NCBI GenBank assembly: GCA_029287555.1
Contig: JARFQX010000296.1
Location: 1-8,398, forward strand
Direction of reading: 5' to 3'
DNA from: Rubripirellula sp.
Lineage (GTDB): Bacteria; Planctomycetota; Planctomycetia; Pirellulales; Pirellulaceae
DNA: 8,398 nucleotides
The translations under genes were made by a program, and so were the position numbers. Every line of letters starts with the position of its first letter. Position 1 is the first letter of the stretch. Of this stretch, positions 1 to 6,068 are shown one piece after another. Below the pieces are notes generated by a model that did not search any database, was not told where the DNA came from, and saw only the letters and a program-made list of their open reading frames with translations.

Positions 1-423
1 GATGCCAGCCCCAATCACAACCACCCAAACCGCTGGAACAATCGTGAACATGCCGATGGCAAGAGGCAAAAAGATCCGCTTGAAGCGATGCCAGAGCAAT
101 GCCTTCAAGCCTCGCCTGCGCCACAACATGGCCGTGAAGAATCCACTAATCAGGAAGAAGATCGGCATGCGAAAACCATGAATCAGTCCCATGAAGACCG
201 CGAAGGCATCACTCTGTCGGACATCCTGGACCGCCCAGCCTTCGCCTGGAAGCGGGATGAAGCTCAAGGCGCCATGCAGGGCAATCCCCAGCAGCATCGC
301 GATGGCACGAAGGGCATCGAGGTCATGCCGGCGAGGGATCGTCGGACGCGATGCGGATGCGTCCGGTTGCCCTTTCGGCGAGATGACGGGATCTTCGGTC
401 GGGACGGTCAAGGTACTCGACAT
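1..423 (-). CDS. Acyltransferase-3 family membrane protein (partial, N-terminal 141 aa)
   Basis: Reading leftward from an ATG at 423, the frame stays open for 141 codons to the window edge, so the C-terminal part is missing. The visible protein has a Ser/Pro-rich cytoplasmic N-terminus (residues 1-30), then RRHDLDALRA at 31-40, which is the family's R-x-D-x-L-R-A entry into the first membrane helix. The conserved histidine follows at H50 (IALHGA). The motif MPIFFLISGFF at 86-96 starts the next helix, a basic loop (HRFKRIFLP, about 112-120) comes after it, and another hydrophobic helix begins near 120. This is the layout of OafA / MdoC-type proteins, which move acyl groups onto sugars or glucans at the inner membrane. 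The acceptor cannot be told from this fragment. An in-frame TGA lies one codon upstream of the ATG, which fixes the start. The Shine-Dalgarno is weak (GAGTGG about 9 bases upstream). Family call strong; substrate unknown. Confidence -1.
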   Translation of the reverse strand, partial: MSSTLTVPTEDPVISPKGQPDASASRPTIPRRHDLDALRAIAMLLGIALHGALSFIPLPGEGWAVQDVRQSDAFAVFMGLIHGFRMPIFFLISGFFTAMLWRRRGLKALLWHRFKRIFLPLAIGMFTIVPAVWVVVIGAGI

Positions 424-828
424 GATTCAGGGCCACTCAGTAGAGCAAGAACGCGAAAAAAGCGTATCCTCAACCGGTTTCTCGCGCGTTGAGGAAGATG
501 GAAGTTCAGTCATCGGGAGGTCCAGCATGGGACTTGGGCCGCATCAAACCGCCCCTAGTCAGGCGAGACTACGGTCAATCTCAGGCGCCCCTTGGTAGAA
601 ACCGACGCAGAGAGCCACGATCCGACAGCGGATTACGATCAATTCGCCACGCCGGGCGAAAATGTTGGTGTCAATCTGTCTCAAATCGTATCGAGCACCG
701 TCGGGAGAAGCGGTTGGACGCAAGTTACCGGACCAGCCGAAGAACCGCTGGCGGCCTTTCATGTTCAACCGCTTGCCCTGGCCCACCCAGGGATTGGCCC
801 ACCCAGGGATTGGCAAGCCGTCGAATCA
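424..828. other. Intergenic region of about 405 bp without a convincing gene
   Basis: This stretch separates two leftward genes and presumably carries the acyltransferase promoter, but I see no clear sigma-70 -35/-10 pair. Possible 5'-UTR structures are a short inverted repeat CCTCAA (468-473) / TTGAGG (489-494) and a small ACGC...GCGT hairpin around an A-run (451-465). Two small leftward open frames exist. One runs from an ATG at 762 to 559 (67 codons, no recognisable domain). The other is a 33-codon frame from 528 that ends at the TGA one codon before the acyltransferase start. Neither shows a motif I recognise, so neither is called. The right end holds the 16-bp tandem duplication listed separately. 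Confidence -1.
780..813. repeat. Perfect 16-bp tandem duplication with overlapping hairpin behind the methyltransferase gene
   Basis: The unit GGCCCACCCAGGGATT occurs twice head to tail (780-795 and 796-811) and is followed by the first two bases of a third copy (812-813). One end overlaps a stem-loop with arms CCCTGG (776-781) and CCAGGG (787-792) around a 5-base loop. A wider pair, CTTGCC (772-777) / GGCAAG (812-817), can enclose the whole repeat. It starts about 15 bases past the stop of the leftward methyltransferase gene. It could therefore work as a transcript-end or mRNA-stability hairpin, but no T-tract follows on the minus strand, so an intrinsic terminator is not supported. The copies are identical, which suggests a recent slippage or duplication event. 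Confidence -1.
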
Positions 829-1416
829 CTAACGAATGCAGCGATAGACGAACGCGGGGGGAAGATTCCTCCAGACGGTGGGGCTCCGTTCAACGGACGA
901 GAAGGTCTCTCGCAGACGTCGAGAGAAACGGATGCCGGCCGGAAGGGCGAGGCCCTGCCAATAGGCGAACGTCGCGAAACGACTTCCCGGTGGCAGGACC
1001 TCCAACATTGCCGTCATGATGTCGGTCTGCAGCGAATCGGAAAACGATGCCCAGGGCAATCCACAAATCACGGCATCAACACGCGCCATCGATTCCTGTT
1101 CGCACAACTGCCGGACGTTGATCACGCTGTCGTGATAGACCTTGGCTTGAGGACACCGTTGACGAGTCGCCTGCACCAGTTCCGCGGATTGCTCGATGGC
1201 GAAGAAATTGGCATCACCGTGGAGCTTTTTCACGATCGCTTCGGTGAACACACCGGTGCCCGGTCCAAATTCGACGACATGGCGAATCGTTTCCCAATCA
1301 AACCAATCGACCATCATGCGGACCAACCCGGGACTGCTCGGAGCGATGGCACCCACTTTGGTCGGGTTTCGCAAAAAATTCTTCAAGAAGGTCAACTGGT
1401 CGCCCATGTTCGCCAT
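829..1416 (-). CDS. Class I SAM-dependent methyltransferase, phospholipid N-methyltransferase (PmtA)-like
   Basis: A 195-residue protein from ATG 1416, or 192 from the in-frame ATG at 1407. Near the N-terminus it has FLKNFLRNPTKVGAIAPSS (10-28), typical of the PmtA-like branch of the rRNA-adenine-dimethylase superfamily. The SAM-binding motif I is VVEFGPGTG (47-55). The acidic residue ending strand 2 is E75 (FFAIEQS), D96 lies in the next loop, and the motif-IV position reads GLPWASF (119-125) rather than the NPPY/NLPY of nucleic-acid methylases. The length is close to PmtA-like enzymes. Phosphatidylethanolamine methylation is the nearest described activity, but the substrate is inferred from family only. 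The frame stays open upstream to 1668, but that extension is antisense to exbD and has no family similarity, so I chose the start just before the conserved block. No strong Shine-Dalgarno is visible. Divergent from exbD, 135 bp start to start. Confidence -1.
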   Translation of the reverse strand: MANMGDQLTFLKNFLRNPTKVGAIAPSSPGLVRMMVDWFDWETIRHVVEFGPGTGVFTEAIVKKLHGDANFFAIEQSAELVQATRQRCPQAKVYHDSVINVRQLCEQESMARVDAVICGLPWASFSDSLQTDIMTAMLEVLPPGSRFATFAYWQGLALPAGIRFSRRLRETFSSVERSPTVWRNLPPAFVYRCIR

Positions 1417-1551
1417 CGATGATTGTGCCTGCTGCAGTCCAGCGGACACCCGCGGTTGGTTCGCCCGATGGGCTACACGCCGTTCGCCCAGTCTGCAACG
1501 AATTGCAACAGGGTATCGGAAAAAACCGGTTTGGTGAGGTACCATGCGGCA
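1417..1551. promoter_or_regulatory. Divergent intergenic region between the methyltransferase and exbD genes
   Basis: This spacer must hold the signals that start both divergent transcripts, unless the plus-strand operon is read from further upstream. I found no convincing -35/-10 pair on either strand. Visible structure: a direct repeat GTTCGCCC at 1459-1466 and 1482-1489 (23 bp apart), a palindrome GCCC-GAT-GGGC at 1463-1473 overlapping the first copy, and GCAAC repeats about 11 bp apart near 1495-1510. These could be operator half-sites, but such GC-rich words are common here. Plus-strand translations of the spacer show no remnant of an ExbB/TolQ membrane protein. A Shine-Dalgarno-like GGTGAGGT (1532-1539) precedes exbD. 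Confidence -1.
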
Positions 1552-1974
1552 ATGCGAGTCCCCAGTCAAAGCGATCGACGCACCGCCGGTGCAAACATGA
1601 CACCCATGATTGATGTCGTGTTCCTGCTGATCATTTTCTTTCTTGTCTCCAGTCATTTGGCCCGACAAGAGAACCGGTTGCCTTTGGATTTGCCGGTGGC
1701 GTCGACCTACGGGCCGATCGATCCGGAGAGCGCACCATTGACGATCAGTGTGGACCGCGAGGCCAGATTTCGCGTTGGCGGGGACGTCGTCGACCTCGAC
1801 TCGTTACGTGGGACTCTTGCCGACCTGCGCGATCGGGCGGGGCTCAACGCGTCGATTCGCATCCGAACCGATGGAGCGGTCCAATACCAGTACGTCGAAC
1901 CGATCCTTCGAGAAGCCGCCTTGGCCGGTGTGACCGATGCTTCGATCGCCGTTCGCCAGGAGGTCGCGCCATGA
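1552..1974 (+). CDS. exbD: ExbD/TolR family biopolymer transport protein (first copy)
   Basis: A 140-residue protein of standard ExbD length. It has a short basic cytoplasmic N-terminus (1-15), then MTPMIDVVFLLIIFFLVSS (16-34), the single transmembrane helix with the essential proton-path aspartate at D21. A linker follows and then a periplasmic ExbD/TolR domain, ending in the typical pattern SIRIRTDGAVQYQYVEPIL (101-119) and REAALAGVTDASIAV (120-134). ExbD/TolR proteins sit as a dimer inside an ExbB/TolQ pentamer and couple proton flow to work in the envelope. The ATG at 1552 was chosen because it sits right before the conserved region and has GGTGAGGT 12 bases upstream; the frame is open to 1423, but that part matches nothing. 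The next gene overlaps by ATGA. No ExbB gene lies upstream, which is unusual. Confidence -1.
   Translation: MRVPSQSDRRTAGANMTPMIDVVFLLIIFFLVSSHLARQENRLPLDLPVASTYGPIDPESAPLTISVDREARFRVGGDVVDLDSLRGTLADLRDRAGLNASIRIRTDGAVQYQYVEPILREAALAGVTDASIAVRQEVAP
1958..1964 (+). promoter_or_regulatory. Strong ribosome binding site for the second exbD
   Basis: AGGAGGT lies inside the last codons of the first exbD, six bases before the ATG at 1971. This near-consensus Shine-Dalgarno, together with the ATGA stop/start overlap, points to tightly coupled translation of the two ExbD proteins. Confidence -1.
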
Positions 1975-2417
1975 GATTGCCGCGAGGAGCCCAAAGCGAG
2001 TCCATTGAGTTGAAGATGACGCCGATGATCGACGTGGTCTTCTTGTTGTTGATCTTCTTTGTGTGGACCAGTAGCTTCGACTTGCCGGAATTTGATCTTC
2101 CCAGCGCCATTGCCGAACCACCGGCGGGAGGCTCCGAGGTCAGTGCGCAGCCGGCGCCGGTGGAACCATTTGATGAGATCGTAATTCGCTTGTCGATGCG
2201 CGAAGCCCGGACGTTGATCGAATTGAACGGCCAGGCGATTTCCGGTAGCCGCCAACTTCGAGATCGCTTGGAAGAGATTCTCGCGCTCGGTGTTCAACCG
2301 CCGGTCATCATCGATCCCAGTCCGCAGATCACCATGAACGTCGCGGTGGAAGCCTACGATACGGCAAGGCTTGCTGGGGCTGACCGCGTGCTGTTTGCCG
2401 CGAGTCCGGAGGAGTGA
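1971..2417 (+). CDS. exbD: ExbD/TolR family biopolymer transport protein (second, divergent copy)
   Basis: A 148-residue paralogue of the preceding gene. Residues 16-30 are MTPMIDVVFLLLIFF, again with the proton-path aspartate at D21, so both copies keep the key residue. The periplasmic part is quite different from copy one: a Pro/Ala/Gly-rich linker (about 45-66) is followed by a more diverged ExbD fold with VIIDPSPQITMNVAVEAYD at about 112-130 and AGADRVLFA near the end. Its start codon overlaps the stop of the first exbD and its TGA directly abuts the ATG of the TPR gene, so the three are surely one transcript. The pair may form an ExbD heterodimer; that is inference from the tandem arrangement. 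Confidence -1.
   Translation: MRLPRGAQSESIELKMTPMIDVVFLLLIFFVWTSSFDLPEFDLPSAIAEPPAGGSEVSAQPAPVEPFDEIVIRLSMREARTLIELNGQAISGSRQLRDRLEEILALGVQPPVIIDPSPQITMNVAVEAYDTARLAGADRVLFAASPEE
2408..2414 (+). promoter_or_regulatory. Ribosome binding site of the TPR gene
   Basis: GGAGGAG within the final codons of the second exbD, with its core GGAGG five bases before the ATG at 2418. The stop codon TGA (2415-2417) and that ATG are directly adjacent, consistent with translational coupling. Confidence -1.
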
Positions 2418-4748
2418 ATGCGTCGCTTCCACTGGCAAGCTTGTCTGTGCCTGCTCATCTTGCTCGAGTCGTCAAGCCACGGGCTGGCCGAAGGTCCGTG
2501 GAGGGTTGTCCGGTCGACGAATGACCGAAACGTCGACCTCGTTGAATCGCTCATGGATCGGCAACGTTTTGAAGATGCGGTCACCGTGTGTCAAAGTCTT
2601 GCGCGTCGGGCCGATCGGCAAAGCGATGCGGCTGCCAAGTGGGCGATCCATCAGTCGCGCGTCTTGGTCGCTCGTCAAATGGGTCGGGAACAGTTTGCGG
2701 ACAACATCGACCAGGTTGCCAAGCCTGTAAACGAATTGCTCGACGCCTATCCGGAGCATCGCCGACGGCTGTTCCTGCTAGCTCAAAGGCGACGGGTTGG
2801 AAAACACGCGGCGTTGCATCAATTGCTGCGAGCGGCGATTTCGCCTTCGGACCTCGGCGCACGTAACGCGGCAACGAAGGCTCTGCTCCGTGCAACCGAA
2901 TCGCTCGAGTCGCTTATCCGCGAGGTCAATGATGCTCGAATCAGGCTCGACCAGCGACCGGAGGATCGACCGTCGGCGATGATCGAAGACCTCGCCAGGC
3001 TTCAGCAAGAGTTGCAGATTGAAACCGTTTCGCTTGCCTTGATGCAAACCGAGTTGTTCGCTCCCGGAGCCGACGACCGCATCGCCGCGGCCACCAGGGC
3101 CGAGCAAATTGCCGAGCAGGCAATCGTTCGGCTACCCTCCAATACGAAAGCCCGACGAGAGGTCGAGCGATTGAAGATCGAGTCGATCCTCCGTGCCGGC
3201 CAGCACGACCGAGCAGATGAAGAGATGGCCGCGCAGTTGCCTCAGCAATCCCAGCCACTGGATGATCGATGGGTCGCGTTGCAAGTCCGACTGGATCTGG
3301 CGCAGCAACGCCACCAAAGTGCCGCGGAGCGTTTGAAGCGTTACTTCGGCGACGATCCCGAGTCGGCACCACGGTCGATCGAGATGGATCTGGCTCGGTT
3401 CGAGTTCCTGGTGCGGGCCGAATCGGGTCGAAGTTCGGGCAGTTGGCTCGAGGCGATTCAGCGCCGCGGAGGTGACTATGCTCGCCGCCGAGCCGAAGCG
3501 TTCGCACTGTCGTTGCTTGGTCGATCCGCGCAGTCCAATGACACGGTTGACCCCGCAATTGTCGCCGCCCAGGGTCAAGACTACCTTCGTCGCGGCGATG
3601 CTCAGCGGGCCGCTGAACTCTTAGCGGCCGCGGCCCGAGCCGAAACGAACCAGGATCGCGCGGTGAGTCGAGCTGCGGAAGCCGCCGCCGCCTTCGGGGT
3701 GGTCAAACGTTACCAGCAAGCCGCCGCACTCTTGGCAGAGATTGCCGTCGCCAACCCAGACGCCGCGCAGGCCGCCGCCGCCCATCTGCAGGCCGCCGTG
3801 CTCACCGCTTCGCACGCACCGCAGCAGGCCGAGGAATTAGAGTCGATGCTTCGTTCCAATCTTCAACAGTGGCCCGATGCGGAAACCGCGCTCGGAGCAC
3901 GGCGCTGGTTGCAGAAGATATTGGCCGCGCAAGACCGGCAAGTCGAGGCGGCCGAAGTCGCGTCCGATGTTTCGCCTGATCAAATTGATGACGAGACGCT
4001 TGAAGAGATCGAGAAGCAGTGGCGACGCGTGTTTCGCGAAACACCGAGCCGCGGTGCGGAGGTTTCCCGGCGGTTCCTCGAAGCCTTTGAGCCACTGTTG
4101 GCCAACCCCAACGCGCAGTCGCGATTCGTGTGGCTCGCGGCGTTGCTGGTCGATCGCGGCCAGCTTTCCCAAGTCAAGTTTGCATCGCCTGCTCAATCTT
4201 CCGACCCGTTCGCTGCGGCGCTTGTTGAGTTTCGACGCAGCGGGGCAGATTCTAAAGCGCTGCAGTCGCCTCCGCCCGAAGTGATCGATGACGCCACCGC
4301 GCGTTTGATGCGCGACGGTCGTGAGAACGCGACTCAGCGACCGTCCGTTGCTCGAGTGCTCGAAGGTTGGCCGGGCAACGATCAGCCTTCACTGGACCGT
4401 GCCGAACGATTGGTTTGGCTCGGTCGGACCAGCGACGCAATTGCTCTGGTGAAGCAAGTGATTCAAGCCGATCCGCAGAGTGCGGACGTCACCCGCCAGT
4501 CGGCTCGATTGTTGCAGAAGTCGCGCGATCCTGCGGCGATCGACGAGGCGATTCGACTGTGGGATCAATTGGCATCCGGAGCCCCTCGGGGGAGCGCGAT
4601 GTGGCATGAGGCGAAGCTTGCGGCGATCTCGGCACTTCGGCAAAGCGGAAAGGTGGACGAAGCAACGCGGCGCGCCCGCTATCTGTTGTTGACAATGCCC
4701 ACCATGGACCAACGGACTCGCGACCAGTACGAGGGATTGTCGAAATGA
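2418..4748 (+). CDS. Exported tetratricopeptide-repeat protein of the exbD operon
   Basis: A 776-residue protein. Residues 1-24 form a Sec-type signal peptide (basic MRR start, hydrophobic core CLCLLILL, likely cleavage after HGLA), with no good lipobox; no other membrane segment is seen. The rest is almost wholly alpha-helical and rich in Ala, Arg, Gln and Glu. Helix pairs with TPR character are visible at about 50-90, 385-445 (the QDYLRRGDAQRAAELL pattern) and 660-757 (RLVWLGRTSDAIALV and LRQSGKVDEATRRARYLL); 395-465 is very Ala-rich. It probably acts in the periplasm as a helical scaffold or partner of the two ExbD proteins, judged from its coupling to them. The precise role is unknown and no catalytic motif is seen. 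The start is well supported by the Shine-Dalgarno and the abutting stop codon. Confidence -1.
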   Translation: MRRFHWQACLCLLILLESSSHGLAEGPWRVVRSTNDRNVDLVESLMDRQRFEDAVTVCQSLARRADRQSDAAAKWAIHQSRVLVARQMGREQFADNIDQVAKPVNELLDAYPEHRRRLFLLAQRRRVGKHAALHQLLRAAISPSDLGARNAATKALLRATESLESLIREVNDARIRLDQRPEDRPSAMIEDLARLQQELQIETVSLALMQTELFAPGADDRIAAATRAEQIAEQAIVRLPSNTKARREVERLKIESILRAGQHDRADEEMAAQLPQQSQPLDDRWVALQVRLDLAQQRHQSAAERLKRYFGDDPESAPRSIEMDLARFEFLVRAESGRSSGSWLEAIQRRGGDYARRRAEAFALSLLGRSAQSNDTVDPAIVAAQGQDYLRRGDAQRAAELLAAAARAETNQDRAVSRAAEAAAAFGVVKRYQQAAALLAEIAVANPDAAQAAAAHLQAAVLTASHAPQQAEELESMLRSNLQQWPDAETALGARRWLQKILAAQDRQVEAAEVASDVSPDQIDDETLEEIEKQWRRVFRETPSRGAEVSRRFLEAFEPLLANPNAQSRFVWLAALLVDRGQLSQVKFASPAQSSDPFAAALVEFRRSGADSKALQSPPPEVIDDATARLMRDGRENATQRPSVARVLEGWPGNDQPSLDRAERLVWLGRTSDAIALVKQVIQADPQSADVTRQSARLLQKSRDPAAIDEAIRLWDQLASGAPRGSAMWHEAKLAAISALRQSGKVDEATRRARYLLLTMPTMDQRTRDQYEGLSK

Positions 4749-4775
4749 CGGGCATCCCAATGTTCAGGGTGCAAT

Positions 4776-5297
4776 GTGACATCGATGGCCAATAGTTCGC
4801 ACCACGCCGACGCCAAGCGGTTTGTCGTTCTGTTTCACCAGCCCGGAATCGCGTCGAAGCGAACGGCGAAGCCGCACTACGATTGGATGTTCGAATTCGG
4901 GGGCCAGCTGCTCACTTGGGCAACCGCCCCGACGGAGCTTGGAATTGAGTCCATGCAAGTTGGCGATCCGATCGAGGCCGATTGCGAGCCACTTCCGCCT
5001 CATCGCCTCGACTACCTCGACTACGAAGGGGAGGTTTCGGGTGGGCGTGGCAGTGTCACTCGTCGACTAGCAGGACACTATGTACTGAAACAGTTCGGTA
5101 ACGATCTCTTTCATGCGGAGCTGACTTGGACGCAGCAGGTGCGGACCGGGGTCGAGGCAAGCAGGGCTTCAGGAACTCTTGCGTCCCGAGTTTGGGTCGC
5201 ACAGCTCAGCATCTATCGCAGGTTCTTCCCCGACGATGATGGTCGCTTGGCGGAGAGTCGCGAGTCCTGGCTGTTACGGTTCTCGCTGGGTCGATAA
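4776..5297 (+). CDS. Stand-alone LigD-type DNA 3'-phosphoesterase (PE) domain protein
   Basis: A 173-residue single-domain protein from GTG 4776 (AGGG six bases upstream); ATG 4785, giving 170 residues, is an alternative. It matches the LigD N-terminal phosphoesterase fold: RFVVLFHQ (15-22), HYDWMFE (34-40), LLTWAT (45-50), then PPHRLDYLDYEGEVSGGRGSV (74-94), equivalent to the LigD stretch around HPLEYADFEG. In bacterial LigD this Mn-dependent domain trims 3' ends during non-homologous end joining. The metal/active-site residues H21, H34, D36, E40, H76 and Y80 line up, but the arginine two residues after the HxD aspartate is M38 here. No ligase, polymerase or Ku gene is nearby, so a repair role is inferred from the fold only. 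It lies 27 bases after the TPR gene and may be co-transcribed. Its last 85 bp overlap the convergent gene. Confidence -1.
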   Translation: MTSMANSSHHADAKRFVVLFHQPGIASKRTAKPHYDWMFEFGGQLLTWATAPTELGIESMQVGDPIEADCEPLPPHRLDYLDYEGEVSGGRGSVTRRLAGHYVLKQFGNDLFHAELTWTQQVRTGVEASRASGTLASRVWVAQLSIYRRFFPDDDGRLAESRESWLLRFSLGR

Positions 5298-6022
5298 GAA
5301 ACGAATTGATAAACCGGACCAAGGGGACGATACGACTCGTGGGCCAAGGGACCGGTGTGGCCGGCCAGAACGAGGTTACCGTCCTTCAATTCGATCGATT
5401 CGACGATTACGGGCGCTCGAACGTAGCGCGGATGCTCGCTTGGTACGGTCACCAGTGCGATCGGCCCCGTTTCGGTCTCATCCCAGCGAATGTCGACGCC
5501 TCCCTTGGCTGCTTCCTGACTGATTCCCTTCAGGAATTTGCTCAGCGGCAGTGGCAACGCGCCGGCTTTGAGATGATGGACTCGTAAAGCGAGCATGTTG
5601 GGTTGTTCAGTCAATTCCACCGACAGCTCGCACGAGATCACCGTATCGATGCGGTGGTTCTTGTAGCGAACGGCCGCCAACAAACGGTTCTCTTCGATCA
5701 CAATTCTCGGTTCGCTGGCTCCACTGGCCAGGAGTCGCGGAAATTTGTTGGGCAACTCTTCAATCAGCCACGAGTTGATCTGGTCGTCGCTGAAGGTCGC
5801 ATTCCAGGAACCGACGCGACCGGCATCACTTTGCAGCTGCTCGACTTCTTGCTGCAAGTGTTGACTCGCTTCGGCCGTGCTGGAGGGAAGCGATCGCGTG
5901 GCCCTCGTGTAGAACTCCGGGACGTGTTGCGTTTGCTCGAGTGCCCACCAACCTCCCGTCACACCAACCAGTAGGGAAACCGTTAACAGGGAGGCGGCAA
6001 ATCGGATGATCCATCGACGCAC
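5213..6022 (-). CDS. Membrane-anchored protein of unknown function
   Basis: A 269-residue protein from GTG 6022, which is preceded by GGGAG at 6031-6035 (8-base spacing); an in-frame TGA at 6044-6046 rules out a longer form. Residues 6-27 are a hydrophobic N-terminal anchor or uncleaved signal (IRFAASLLTVSLLVGVTGGWWA). A short helical, Gln/Glu-rich segment follows at about 48-65, then SDDQINSWLIEELPNKFP (78-95) and a beta-rich domain to about 225. The last ~28 residues are Ser/Arg/Lys-rich and lie opposite the end of the phosphoesterase gene, which suggests a dispensable tail. I do not recognise a named family. The overall form is that of an extracytoplasmic anchored lipid- or polymer-binding-type domain, but this is only a resemblance. 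It follows the GHL10-like gene by 46 bases on the same strand, so the two are probably one operon. Confidence -1.
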   Translation of the reverse strand: MRRWIIRFAASLLTVSLLVGVTGGWWALEQTQHVPEFYTRATRSLPSSTAEASQHLQQEVEQLQSDAGRVGSWNATFSDDQINSWLIEELPNKFPRLLASGASEPRIVIEENRLLAAVRYKNHRIDTVISCELSVELTEQPNMLALRVHHLKAGALPLPLSKFLKGISQEAAKGGVDIRWDETETGPIALVTVPSEHPRYVRAPVIVESIELKDGNLVLAGHTGPLAHESYRPLGPVYQFVSYRPSENRNSQDSRLSAKRPSSSGKNLR

Positions 6023-6030
6023 TGCAGTGG

Positions 6031-6035
6031 CTCCC
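6031..6035 (-). promoter_or_regulatory. Ribosome binding site deciding the GTG start at 6022
   Basis: GGGAG on the minus strand, eight bases before GTG 6022. It supports that start in the short gap behind the GHL10-like gene. Confidence -1.
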
Positions 6036-6068
6036 TGTTCTCTTCAAGACCTCAAGAAATGTTACAAG

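Noticed and set aside
559..762. Possible small leftward gene of 67 codons in the intergenic region
   Set aside because: Codon use is not unlike real genes, but there is no recognised motif, no clear Shine-Dalgarno and no stated homologue. A conservation check in relatives would decide.
592..1422. Plus-strand open frame of 276 codons
   Set aside because: It is antisense to the methyltransferase, which has clear SAM motifs. The plus-strand product has no recognisable domain and is a high-GC shadow.
1417..1551. Remnant of a degraded exbB gene
   Set aside because: All three plus-strand translations were read. None shows hydrophobic helices or MotA/TolQ/ExbB motifs.
1417..1668. N-terminal extension of the methyltransferase frame up to 1668
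   Set aside because: This part is antisense to the conserved start of exbD, and family members begin near the FLKNFLRNP block; the start at 1416 (or 1407) fits better.
1707..2438. Minus-strand open frame of 243 codons
   Set aside because: Antisense to the two exbD genes, which carry conserved family motifs; Arg/Ser-rich composition typical of a shadow frame.
2941..3578. Overlapping minus-strand frames of 205 and 148 codons
   Set aside because: Both are antisense to the TPR gene, Arg/Pro-rich, mutually overlapping and without domains.
4745..4795. 16-codon frame whose ATG overlaps the TPR stop codon (ATGA)
   Set aside because: Too short, no family, and it overlaps the start of the phosphoesterase gene; it might aid translational coupling, but nothing shows this.
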